DNA from: Coffea arabica
Lineage: Eukaryota > Streptophyta > Magnoliopsida > Gentianales > Rubiaceae
Length of the DNA stretch: 64,000 nucleotides
Assembly (NCBI RefSeq): GCF_036785885.1
Contig: NC_092310.1
Location: 5,146,001 to 5,210,000, forward strand
Direction: 5' to 3'
Within the stretch, counting starts at the first letter, position 1. Every line of letters starts with the position of its first letter. The notes under the pieces are model-generated. The model had not been told where the DNA came from. It saw only the letters and a program-made list of their open reading frames with translations, and did not search any database. Shown here one piece after another: positions 46,907 to 57,700 of the stretch. Both the position numbers and the translations under genes were made by a program.

Positions 46907-46914
46907 ATTTTCAC

Positions 46915-48949
46915 TGTGAGAACCCGTAAATCCCTAATAATTTTCTTAGGGTTTTCCCATTTAAAGGCATAATTTTTGCATTTTCTGGCTTAGGAAAATT
47001 CTCCTGGTAAATTTTATGAGTAATTATAGTTTTTAGATGATTTTTCTAGTATTGGAGAGTTTTTGAAAAATTAAGAGTATATAATGGACGTGGGACCCAC
47101 AAGTGCGAAAAGTTCGGAAAAGTTCGGCCAATTAAGTTAAATTTCGGATTCTGGTGGAAATTTATCGGGTGTTAAGAGATGAGTAGAGGTTGAGAAGTGA
47201 TTGATGTGAGAGGGAATAAAAGGATAGAGTTGCATTTATGGAGGTGACAAGTGTCACCTTGTGAGTGGTGGCACTTGTAGACAACTATTCATGGCTTTTG
47301 ACCTTTTTGACTAATTGGTTAAATATCTAAAAAAATTAACCAAAATTCATTCTTTCTTCTCCTCCATGGCCGGTTCTCTCTTGAGCAAAGAAGAAAGAAA
47401 CTCTTCAACATTTTAGCTTCCATTTAGCTCAATCTTCCAAAACCAATCACCTAAATTAGTTTCTACTCCATAAAATCCCTTCCTTTGGTGCTAGTAAGTG
47501 TTTTTGTGGAAGTGTTCAAGGAAGCTAAGGTGTTCTACAACTCCTTTTCTCTTGTTTACTAGGTAAGTGGTGCTTGAACTTCCTCCTACACCTAATGATG
47601 CTTAATTTGTGCCTAGTGGTGGCTAAAGTGCTGAAATTTGTGGGTTATTTCTTGGTTTGAAATGAATTGGTGAAGCTTTTATTTTATTGATGAATTTTCT
47701 GGTTTAATGTGATCATGATTTTGTGGTTATTTATGATGGTTGGTAATGAGGGGTAATGACTCTAGTAGGTGTAAATGATTGGTAATTGCAACCAATTTTG
47801 GGTTTGGAAGGAATTTGAGGAAGTTAGGGTTTCATAACCCCCTTTTCTGTCCGGTTTTGTATCATATGGTTAGATGCCGAATTGGCCTTTTCTTAAAACA
47901 TGAAAGTTGTAGGTATTGATGTGTTTGAGGTGCCTGTAAAATTTCAGGTCATTTGGAGTAGTGTAGAGTGAGATATGTCGATTTTACTGTTGCTGTTCTG
48001 GGTTGATCAGAATGTGCGAACTGCGCTTGTAATCGTCTGTTTTGACTGGAATGGTTTTGGATTTGGATGTTGGTGTCTTCTGATGAAATGTAGCTGGATG
48101 TCTTGGCTACCGTATACCTTTGGAATCAATGCATTTGGACCTGTATAGACTGAGTTGGACTAATTACAGTATAGTGTGATTTGTAAACCTGCAATTACGG
48201 TTCTGGTTTGGTATTCTGCATTTTTGACCTAGTTGTGCTAGGCTTTGGACTGAGTGGCCTTCTACATTGTTGTAGCCCTTTCTTTTATCTTCGAGATGGT
48301 GGGTCTTACACCCTCATCCGATAAGCGTAGCGCATTTTGTGCCATTACCGCATAAGGAGGCCAAAACTGTTTTGTTGTTAGGGCTAATATAGTTACATTT
48401 CCTGATTTTCTGGTTTGCTATCATGCTTATATATGCATATGGAACCCTATTGGGGTCATGTTTGGCATTGGTTTATGACTCGTTATCGAGTCTCATTGTA
48501 CTTGTTTACATGTTTTAGGGCTTGCTTTTATTCCGGTCATTTCCTAATTAACTTTTACTTTGAGCCTAGTGAATGGCTTTTGGAAATGAGGTGAATTTTG
48601 TGTGAGATGTTGGGACTGATTCGAGGAAATAATGAAGCCTTAATGGCTGGAAAAGTAAGAAATTTAGGGGAAGTGCTGCCCGTTTTTCTAGGCCGTTTGG
48701 TTCTTTTAAGTTGGATTTGCCTTTTGGTAGAAATAAAAGGGCTTTTGGGTTGTTGAACCTAGGTCTTTATGCTATCTTTTTGTTCCCAAAAATCATGTTT
48801 TGTACCCTTGCATCAGTAATTATTTGGCGAGGCATACGACTAGTAGTCGAGCCTCATGTGCATTGTGTTTACTCGATTATGGATGTGAAACCTTCAATTG
48901 GTTTATTTTGGTTATTTTAGGGTTTCTTGGCGATTAAGGCCAATCTGAA
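46915..48949 (+). repeat. Outer gypsy 5' LTR, left segment (2035 bp)
   Basis: Noncoding. It starts 8 bp upstream of the P450 copy B start codon and breaks at CTGAA (48945-48949), which is the Athila target duplication. Together with 61923-63017 the LTR would be about 3.13 kb. Confidence 0.88.
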
Positions 48950-50609
48950 TGACAGGTGCCGAACCTGTGCAATAATAAATACTAAAAAGTCCTAATTACC
49001 ACCTCAATTAAATAATTATAAAGCAAATCCAAGTACTGGAGCAGGGACCCTAGGTGTGCAATGGGTTACTTGATTCACCCTGTTCCCGAAGAGTTTGCTT
49101 GATCCGATATACCGGATTTGTCTATAAAAATACTAATTTTGCGTACAATGGCAAGTAGGGTCGATTCCACAGGGAGCAGGTAGGAAATTATTTCTTTCCA
49201 AATTAGTAGAACGAAATTGGGGGGGGGGGTTTTCAATGGGGGCAAATAAATAGAATAAAAGTAAAATAAAAATAAAGCAAACCAAATTCAGAACTAACTC
49301 ACAAAGCGCAATTCAATAAAAATAGTAATTGATAAAAATTCTACCCAAAGGATCAACTGCTCAGGCACGGTCCAAATAAATGCTCATCGATGCAAAGATA
49401 TTTCATCCATTTATCACTAGATTGGTTATAGTTATCAATAAGCTCTGACAACCAGTTCTTCCTTACCTTTTCGACAGTCAAGGTACGACCATTGACCGCT
49501 TCCCTAACTAGATAACAACCCTAGGTACGACCATAGGAATTTAATTACCCAATTGCATTAAAGCTAGAAGAACCCTTCCCTAACCAGTAAACACGCTAAG
49601 AGGGTTTATTTAAGTTAGATCCTGCATTTCCCCATCATAAAACCAATTATGGTGGTTGCCACGGGGTGTTAACTAAATGAACAATTACGGATTCTATTTA
49701 ATTAACGTGGCAGTAGGCTATTAAATTAAATCAAATACCCGGCCGTTGATATTCAATTAATAAAATACCCATGAACAATTAATTCAGGAAATGCACGAAT
49801 AGCAATTAATCGGAGGAAATAATGAAGATTCGGTTAGATCTCACAGATATTATGGACCGCGCCTTCGCATCAACCTTTGGGTAGAGGAGGAAATTAGCCG
49901 CTCCTCATCGTTTCAATCCCGCGTGGTTTAATTGACTTCATTCAATTATTTGCCAAGGAATTGGGAAAGGGAAATTAACTGCAATAACAACCGAAAAGGC
50001 CCTGCCTTCGTCCCTTTCGTCGGAGTCCCAATTACAAAGCCGAAAGCTACGAATGAATTATCCAACGGAAAAGTTGAAAGTCAGAAGAGACAAGCGACGT
50101 CTAGCGCCTGGGAAAAAGAAAACTAAAGCTACTGTCTTTTGATTCGATGTAAATCTAGCTATCTAATTTGCTGCCAAGAAGAAACAAAAGTGAAGGGAGC
50201 CGTCTGACAAAAAGTAGCCAAAAAAAGAATAATAGCTTCGGTCCCTTTTTTTTCTTCTGAATCCCTCTTTATAGCCGCCGCCCACAATAAGTCCAAGAAG
50301 AGTCAAAGAAAGCAACGTCTCCTCCAATTGATTCTGCAAAAGGCCATTTCCCTTTTTGAGTTTTGATCCCATGCGCCTGGTCCACATGGACCACGGTCCG
50401 TCTTTCGGTTTCGTCCACCTTCCAAGGCGTGGTCACGCCTTGGGACGACAAGTCTTCTGGAAATCTACCCCGCGAGATCATTTTTAATGCTGATCACCTA
50501 TAATTCATACGAATGTGAGATATGAGTTAAACCTCAGTACTTAGCATAGTAAATAGTCGAAATTAGACCAAAATAACACTGCAAAATGTGCCAAATAACT
50601 GCTCTATCA
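48950..50609 (-). repeat. Athila 3' LTR (1660 bp)
   Basis: In plus-strand reading it runs TGACAGGTGCC..CTCTATCA. It matches 60268-61917 apart from about ten substitutions, a 7-bp difference near 49760 and a longer G run at 49218. It contains a 10-bp-arm palindrome at 50422-50443. Confidence 0.95.
50422..50443. repeat. Palindrome CCAAGGCGTG-GT-CACGCCTTGG in the Athila LTR
   Basis: Perfect 10-bp inverted arms around a 2-nt centre, repeated in the other LTR at 61730-61751. It belongs to a family of GGCGTGnnCACGCC palindromes in this element. Confidence 0.9.
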
Positions 50610-50626
50610 AATCCCCCCACACCTAG
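50610..50626 (-). other. Athila polypurine tract
   Basis: On the minus strand CTAGGTGTGGGGGGATT directly precedes the 3' LTR. A near copy (TTAGGTGTGGGGGGAG) lies at 51965-51980. Confidence 0.8.
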
Positions 50627-52072
50627 ACAATGCTTGCCCTCAAGCATTTCGAAGCTCAGAAGTACAACCAAGAGAGCAGAGGTCATGCAGTAGTCCATAC
50701 TAATACAAGCATCTAGGGTCCCTGACAATATCACCAGAGGTAGAACACACCGGACATGTTGTAATTCGAATTGAAGAATATATAAGAATACTAGGAACGC
50801 TCAAATCAACATCACGGAATGTCATTACCATAGGCTTGCACATTTATCACATCTCCACCACTTAAAAGTGAACCGAACACATAAATCAAAGGGACTTTAA
50901 TAGGGTTGTAATGGGGCTCAGGTGAAAGACGGGTTAAGAAGGTATAGATAGGGGTGAAGTGCCAAGAGAATGTCCGAAACTCCCCAGTAACCACCGTGCT
51001 TTATCGAAGGAGTTTAACTAATAAAGCAGTTTCCATTTGCTGTACACCCCGTACAAGTGCCAAATTTTTTTTTTTTTTTATAGAGCTATTTGCAAGGCGT
51101 GGGCACGCCTTGTAACCCTTAGTCCACTGGTCACGAGGGATTCTTCAGTTTTTTTTTTTTTTTTTTTTTTTTTTGGAAGAAAGAGAGCCCTGTAGGGCGT
51201 GGGCACGCCCTTTAAGCCAAAGTCCACTGGTCAGTGGCCCTCTTCCAAGTTCTCATTCTTTCTACAAGACTAACATCATATGGCACCTAATCTAAAACCA
51301 CTTGCAACCCCCAAATTTGTTTGTTTTCGCACAAATGATGGAATTCAGGCATCCCTTGACACCACAGGGGTAAACAGGAAAGTTTAAAGAGGTCTTGGAT
51401 TAACAAATACGGGTAACAACCAGAAACGAAGGACAAAAGCTCAAATTGGTTTACTATTGGGAGATAAGGTAATGGCTTGATTCTTTTAGATAGCTAAAGA
51501 GGGTTAAACCTTAAATGCCCTTATCATTTCAAATGCATCCAATTCACCAAAAATGTGGCCTTGACATGCATAAACTAGCAAGTTCTAGAATGCCAATACC
51601 ATGAGTGATACCCACTCAATCAAACAAAATGGAGCAAACAAGAATAATATGCTCAAGCAAGGCTCAAAAGCTCCCCAAAGGTTGCAAGAATGGGTCAATT
51701 CCAGCATATTCATCATTCAACAACATTGCCAAGGGAAACAAAATGCATAGCTAGCATACTTAACCACATAACCACTTACGTTGATTGTGTCATTCATCAC
51801 AGCACATGCTCCAACATTGACAAGCATAGACATAATTAACGAACCGACTAACTACAATGACTTTCATTACTATCTTTTCCTTCTTTTTCAAAAAAATTTT
51901 TTTTTTCAACGAAGCAAAAAGCACAGAACTGATGAGACAAAGCGAAAAGGACTAGTGAAAACCACTCCCCCCACACCTAAGACCGACATTGTCCCCAATG
52001 TAGGAAAGATAAATGAAGTATTAGGAGAACTGAGAGGAACTTCCCTGATCACCGGGGAGTGAAAGCGAGACA
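50627..52072 (-). other. Athila noncoding region between ORF2 and the 3' LTR
   Basis: No reading frame stands out. It holds two long poly-T runs (51066-51079 and 51150-51173), each next to a GGCGTGGGCACGCC palindrome (51094-51111, 51195-51212) followed by related TAAxCCxxAGTCCACTGGTCA sequences, so the two blocks are a duplication. A second polypurine-like tract is at 51965-51980. Confidence 0.75.
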
Positions 52073-53326
52073 CTAAGGTGGAGGGGGATGAGGCGGCGTG
52101 AATCCAATGTGAGCGTAGAAGGCCGCCTGATTTTCTGCCTGAATGCGGGCGAAGACCTGGAGCGCCATAAGACGGCCATCTATCTGTGATAGCTGGGTGT
52201 TGAGCTCATGAACACCCTCCTGGAGGTCCGGGTAGCGGGGGTCTCTAGCAGGAGGAGGATGCGAGGAGGACGGTCCCGCTTGATCCGGATGCGGTGGCAG
52301 GTCAGTGGAGGGTGTAGTGGGAGGCTCCCGAGGCTGCGGCCCGTCCTCACCAGGGAGCGTAAACTGGTAAACATCGCCCACCTTGCGAATAACCCCCATT
52401 CGCTCTAAACTGCGCAAATCCAAAGGCTCAATCTCTCTAGCTAGGGCGAAGTTGTGCTCCTTGTCGAGGTCCAGCAATCCCAATCGGACGGCCAAGTGGG
52501 TAATGAGCGAACCTAGGATAATCGGTTTATTGTGCTTATGAATGACTGACTCCATTTGAGTAGCTATCCAACACCAAAAATTAACCTTAACATTGTTGCG
52601 CATGCACCAAAGGAAGTAGAATTCTGCTTTGGTAAGGGTGCCGGAGGAATCCTTTCGCCCCGAGAAATTGTAAGCCAAAAACCTGTGGATGACCTTTAAG
52701 ACCGGATCCTTCAGTTCAGAGGCCTTGGACTGACTCGGATTATAAACTTGCCGATCCGTGGACCACTCCCTCCAGATGTCAATATATTCAGTTCTGAACG
52801 GTCTGGTGTAGTCAATAGCACTATTAATATACTCTCCGGAGGCAATGGTGTCCTCACTGACGAACCCCAAAGTCAGATTAAACTCATTGATTGAAAAATC
52901 ATAATGTTTGCCTTTTAATCTAAACCGAATAATCTCTGGCTCATCCAAAGCGATGTGCTGATTCCTGATAAACTCAAAAGAGCAGTAGAATTCACAACAA
53001 AACTCCTCAAACGTGGGGTAGTTAATGCTCAGATACCTTTCCCAGCCTATTGCCGAGAACAACTGCTGAATCTCCCGAGCAATTCGCAGATGGTCCAGGG
53101 TTGGGGCATGGAAGCACTTACAAGGGGCAACAGGTCGATTCACCAAAGTGTTAAACCGGTCCTGTTGGGCCCTTGTAAGATTAGTGATCGGTTCCCCCCA
53201 CTCCCCAGGAGACATGGTGCTCTTATTCAGGCCTAAACGGGACCGAATGGTGGGTTGAACCGGGGCTCGCCTTTTACGAGGTTGGGACCCAGATGGCCCA
53301 GCCGTAGTTGTCTTCTTAGGGGGCAT
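52073..53326 (-). CDS. Athila second ORF (Athila ORF-1 family-like protein), 417 aa
   Basis: It starts at the ATG at 53326 with a basic N terminus (MPPKKTTTAGPSGSQPRKRR) that could be a nuclear-localisation or RNA-binding segment. The centre has EIIRFRLKGKHYDFSINEFN then LTLGF, matching the conserved block of the protein family found 3' of pol in Athila elements. A Pro/Ser-rich tail with PPTTPSTDLPPHPDQ follows, and the last 50 residues may form a short helix. In some Athila relatives this position holds an env-like gene, but I see no signal peptide or transmembrane segment, so I do not call this env. The frame is intact; the function is unknown. Confidence 0.82.
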   Translation of the reverse strand: MPPKKTTTAGPSGSQPRKRRAPVQPTIRSRLGLNKSTMSPGEWGEPITNLTRAQQDRFNTLVNRPVAPCKCFHAPTLDHLRIAREIQQLFSAIGWERYLSINYPTFEEFCCEFYCSFEFIRNQHIALDEPEIIRFRLKGKHYDFSINEFNLTLGFVSEDTIASGEYINSAIDYTRPFRTEYIDIWREWSTDRQVYNPSQSKASELKDPVLKVIHRFLAYNFSGRKDSSGTLTKAEFYFLWCMRNNVKVNFWCWIATQMESVIHKHNKPIILGSLITHLAVRLGLLDLDKEHNFALAREIEPLDLRSLERMGVIRKVGDVYQFTLPGEDGPQPREPPTTPSTDLPPHPDQAGPSSSHPPPARDPRYPDLQEGVHELNTQLSQIDGRLMALQVFARIQAENQAAFYAHIGFTPPHPPPP

Positions 53327-54758
53327 TTAGGGACCACAGGAATAATGAATCAGCTCAAAGACAGCCAACCAACCACCAAAAGCAGATATGGGATCACAGT
53401 CAACAAAAATTATCGAATATTCCAGCAGCTTAGCAATAAAAGGTACACAATTACCCCACCAACCGACAACCAGACCACAAACACCAACCAATTCCCCACT
53501 GCTGGCAATTAGCCGACAACAATTAAGAAGACCGAGCCAACTCCCCTCAAATCAGGATATTAGTCAATAAAAAGCAGTACTCAGAGGGCTACCAACCACG
53601 TGTTCCAAATAACAAATTCACTAAAGCCCACAGATATCTCAAGTATATATTCACAGGGAAGCAGATATAAGGTGTTTCTCTTCAGATAATCAACCCACTG
53701 GTCCCCCGACAATACCAACAAATATAGCAATCCAAAAGGAGGCAAAACTTGGCAATTAAAACTCCCAATCGAAGTCACCAGCTCAACAAGAAAAGTAGGG
53801 GTACCACTTTTTATTCCCTTTGTCTTCGCTGAAGAAGAAATTGGCGGGGAAGGAAAACTGAAGCTGGGCGTGCGCGCAGAGGCAGGCGTGCGGGCTGAAG
53901 TTGCGCAGGTGGCAAAGCTGCGCCGTGCGCAGGCGCGCACGCGCGCGGACGCTGGATCTGAGGCGCGCGGCTGCGAGGAAGGCCGCTCGCGGCAGAGGCG
54001 CAGGCAGGATCTGGTAGGCAGAGCAAGTCGTGCGGGCAAGCGTGCGAGAAGGCAGAGGAAAAAGGCTGCGCGCAGGTGGGCAGCGCAGGCGCGCTGATGG
54101 GCAGGCGCGCGCGCAGGTGGCAGCGCAGGCGCGCGCTGTCTGCTGCTGGTGCTGTGGGTGCGCGCGGTCGTGAGGATCTGCGCGCGCAGCTGGGCGGCGC
54201 GCGCTCTGGTGGCCGCGCACTGGGGCAGCTGGGGGCTGGGTCTTGGGGGCGCGCGGCTGCCCGATCTAGGTGTTGGCTGCGGCGGACGGCGGACGGCGAT
54301 GGGCGATGGGCGGTGGCAAGAGGCGGCGGCGGGCTTCACCAGCAAGAAGAAAGGTAAATCAGGATTTCAGAGAAATTGGAAAATTGATTGCCCAAGTCAT
54401 GGACAGGGACAAGACCAGAAAAGGTAAGGAAGAATAGGGTCCTGGTAAAAGCCCCCCTTTTTTTTTTTTTTTTGACTTTCGCTATCGAAGTGGTTGGAAG
54501 GCGTGGGCACGCCTTGAAGGGCATGGTCCTCTGACCGGAGCATCCAGATGATTTCCAAACGAAATTCCATCAAGGCGTGGGCACGCCCTGTAACCTCTAC
54601 TCCTCTGTCCAACACCACAAAAACAGTCAAAGCATTAAGATAAAACTGAAAAATCGCAGAGTAAGTAAAAATGATCACAACTAATATTGTAATCCTTGGG
54701 TTGCCTCCCAAGCAGCGCCTTTCTTTAACGTCTTTGGCTAGACAAGGCCTTGAAATGT
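53327..54758 (-). other. Athila spacer between gag-pol and ORF2, with GC-rich island
   Basis: The centre (about 53860-54340) is strikingly GC-rich, with degenerate GCGCAGGCGCGC repeats. A 254-codon minus frame across it is Ala/Arg/Pro-rich with no family resemblance and is probably composition-driven. Nearer to pol there is a poly-T run (54455-54472) and two AAGGCGTGGGCACGCC palindromes (54498-54515, 54572-54589). Confidence 0.75.
54498..54589. repeat. Two AAGGCGTG-GG-CACGCC(T/C)T palindromes
   Basis: The first, at 54498-54515, has perfect 8-bp arms around GG. The second, at 54572-54589, has one mismatch. Both are next to short CCTCTG-containing sequences, as at 51094 and 51195. Confidence 0.9.
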
Positions 54759-57700
54759 TTAGATTTCACCTCTTGGATTATCAAGGAATAAAACCTCCAC
54801 TTGCTCACTGTTAAAGCCTTCGTAATAAGGCTTTAGACGGTGACCATTGACTACGAACCTTTTCTCCGTCTTAAGACTTTGTATTTCCACTGCACCAAAA
54901 TGAGAAATGTTAGTAACAACAAATGGACCAATCCAACGGGAGCGCAACTTACCAGGAAAAAGCTTAAGTCTTGAGTGATAAAGTAAGACTTTTTGCCCTA
55001 CGACAAACGACTTTCTCGAAACTTGTTGATCATGAAAAACTTTGCTTTTCTCCTTATAAATTGCGGAATTCTCATAGGCTTCATTCCTTAGCTCTTCCAA
55101 CTCTTGTAATTGGAGTTTTCTGTGTTCTCCAGCCTCCATGAGATCCATATTACACCGCTTAAGTGCCCAAAATGCTTTGTGTTCATATTCCACCGGGAGG
55201 TGGCAAGGCTTCCCAAAAACTAACCTGTAAGGGGACATCCCAATCGGTGTCTTATATGCAGTGCGGTAGGCCCAGAGAGCATCTTCCAATTTCACACTCC
55301 AATCCTTTCTATCAGGCCTCACCATCTTCTCCAGGATCGACTTAACCTCTCTATTCGATACTTCGGCCTGTCCATTCGTTTGAGGATGGTAGGGAGTGGA
55401 CACTTTGTGGAGCACACCATACTTACGAAACAAGGCGGTGATCGTTTTATTGCAAAAGTGGGTGCCCCTGTCACTCACTATGGCTCTTGGCATTGCAAAA
55501 CGGACGAAAATGTTAGATCTTATAAAATCTGCAACCACTCTAGAATCATTAGTCCGGGTGGCTTTCGCCTCTACCCATTTGAAAACATAGTCAACAGCAA
55601 GTATAATGTACAAGAAACCAAAAGACGAGGGGAAGGGACCCATGAAATCTATACCCCAAACATCAAAAATCTCAACAAATAATATGGGGGTTTGATTCAT
55701 TTGATCTCTTCGAGAGATATTCCCCACCCTTTGACACTTATCACAAGATTTGCAAAACAGATATGCATCCTTAAACAGAGTAGGCCAATAAAAACCACTT
55801 TCTAACACTTTACGAGCTGTCCGCTTTGGACCAAAATGCCCTCCACATGCAAACGAATGACAGAAAGTCAAAATAGAGTGAAACTCACCTGCACTTACAC
55901 ACCTTCTTATTACTTGGTCTGAGCATTGCCTCCACAGGTACGGGTCATCCCAAAGGTAATGTTTGGCATCACTCTTTAGCTTATCCCTTTTAGCTTTTGG
56001 CCAACCTGCAGGTAATTGATTCGTGACCAAAAAATTTACAATGTCAGCGTACCAAGGTGTTGACGAATCAATGGCCAGAAGTTGCTCCTCGGGGAATGAC
56101 TCTCTCAACGGTAGATCCTCTTGATTCGTGAGCAACCGGCTCAGATGATCAGCCACTAAATTCTCAGCTCCGCTCTTATCTCTGATTTCCAGGTCGAACT
56201 CCTGCAGGAGTAAAATCCACCTGATCAACCTTGGTTTAGCATTCTTCTTCGCCAGCAAGTACCTCAAGGCTGCATGATCAGAGAAAACTATCACTTTTGC
56301 ACCCAATAAATATGACCTAAATTTTTCTAGTGCAAAAACAACAGCTAGTAATTCTTTTTCCGTCGTGGAGTAATTAAGTTGGGCTCCACTTAAGGCTCTC
56401 GACGCATAATAGATCGCGTGTGGTGCTCTTCCAATTCTTTGTCCCAACACGGCCCCCACGGCATAGTCACTCGCGTCGCACATAATTTCAAACGGAAGGT
56501 TCCAATCTGGGGGTTGAATGACGGGCGGCGATGTCAGTGACTCCTTCAATTTATCAAACGCCACCTTACATTCACTTGTGAAATCAAACGGCACGTCTTT
56601 CTGCAGTAGTTTGAACAGGGGTGCTCCGATCTTTGAAAAGTCTTTGATAAACCTCCTGTAAAAACCTGCATGATCCAAAAACGAACGCACTTTCCAGACA
56701 CATACGGGGTAAGGTAGAGCAGAAATAAGGTCAATTTTTGCTTTATCTACCTCTATGCCCTTAGCTGACACGACGTGCCCTAAGACAATGCCATGATCTA
56801 CCATAAAGTGACACTTTTCCCAATTTAGTACCAAATTTGTCTCTATGCACCTTTTCAGAATTAGAGCTAAATTTTCAAGACATTCATCAAAACTGTCCCC
56901 ATATACACTAAAATCATCCATGAACACCTCGATTATCTTTTCCACATACTCAGAGAAAATACTCACCATACACCGTTGAAAGGTCGCTGGAGCATTGTAG
57001 AGGCCGAAAGGCATTCGGCGGTAGGCAAACGTGCCAAATGGGCATGTGAAGGTAGTCTTTTCCTGATCTTCTGGTGCTATCGCGATCTGAAAGTAACCTG
57101 AAAAACCATCCAAGAAACAATAGTAAACACGACCTGCCAATCGTTCTACCATCTGATCAATAAAGGGGAGGGGGAAATGGTCCTTTTTTGTCACGGCATT
57201 TAGCTTCCTGTAATCGATGCACTGACGCCAACCGGTAGCTTTCCTGACCGGGACCATATCACCCTCCTGGTTCTCCTTCACGGTCACTCCCGCCTTTTTC
57301 GGGACTACCTGGACAGGACTCACCCATGGGCTATCCGAGATAGCAAAAATGATCCCCACCTCTAGAAGCTTGAGTATCTCCTTTTTCACAATTTCCATCA
57401 TCAGGGGGTTCAACCTCCTTTGAGCCTGTCTTACTGGCTTCGCATCTTCCTCGAGCCGAATTCGGTGCATACATAAGGATGGACTTATTCCCTTGATATC
57501 TGCTATACTCCACCCAATTGCCTCCTTATGCTCCCTCAGGACCCGCACTAGTTTGTCTTCTTGACTTGGAGACAGGTGCGCAGAGATGATTACCGGCAGT
57601 GTCTCCCGGTCTCCTAGGAATGCGTACTTAAGATGCTTTGGCAGAGGCTTTAATTCTAAATCTGGTGCCTGCACAACTGAAGGAAGCAGTTTCGTTTGAG

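Larger units (their letters stand above)
42296..46914. repeat. Arm B of the direct tandem duplication carrying P450 copy B
   Basis: It is the counterpart of 6849-13330, without the Mutator-like element and without the 10764 SINE, and with its own insertions (SINEs, a P450 relic, a MITE). It is cut at its right end by the outer gypsy LTR at 46915. Confidence 0.85.

Noticed and set aside
52073..53326. Calling the Athila second ORF an envelope gene
   Set aside because: No signal peptide, transmembrane segment or cleavage-like region is visible; position alone is not enough.
53581..54345. 254-codon Ala/Arg/Pro-rich frame on the minus strand
   Set aside because: GC-rich sequence has few stop codons; several frames on both strands are open at once and none shows a domain.
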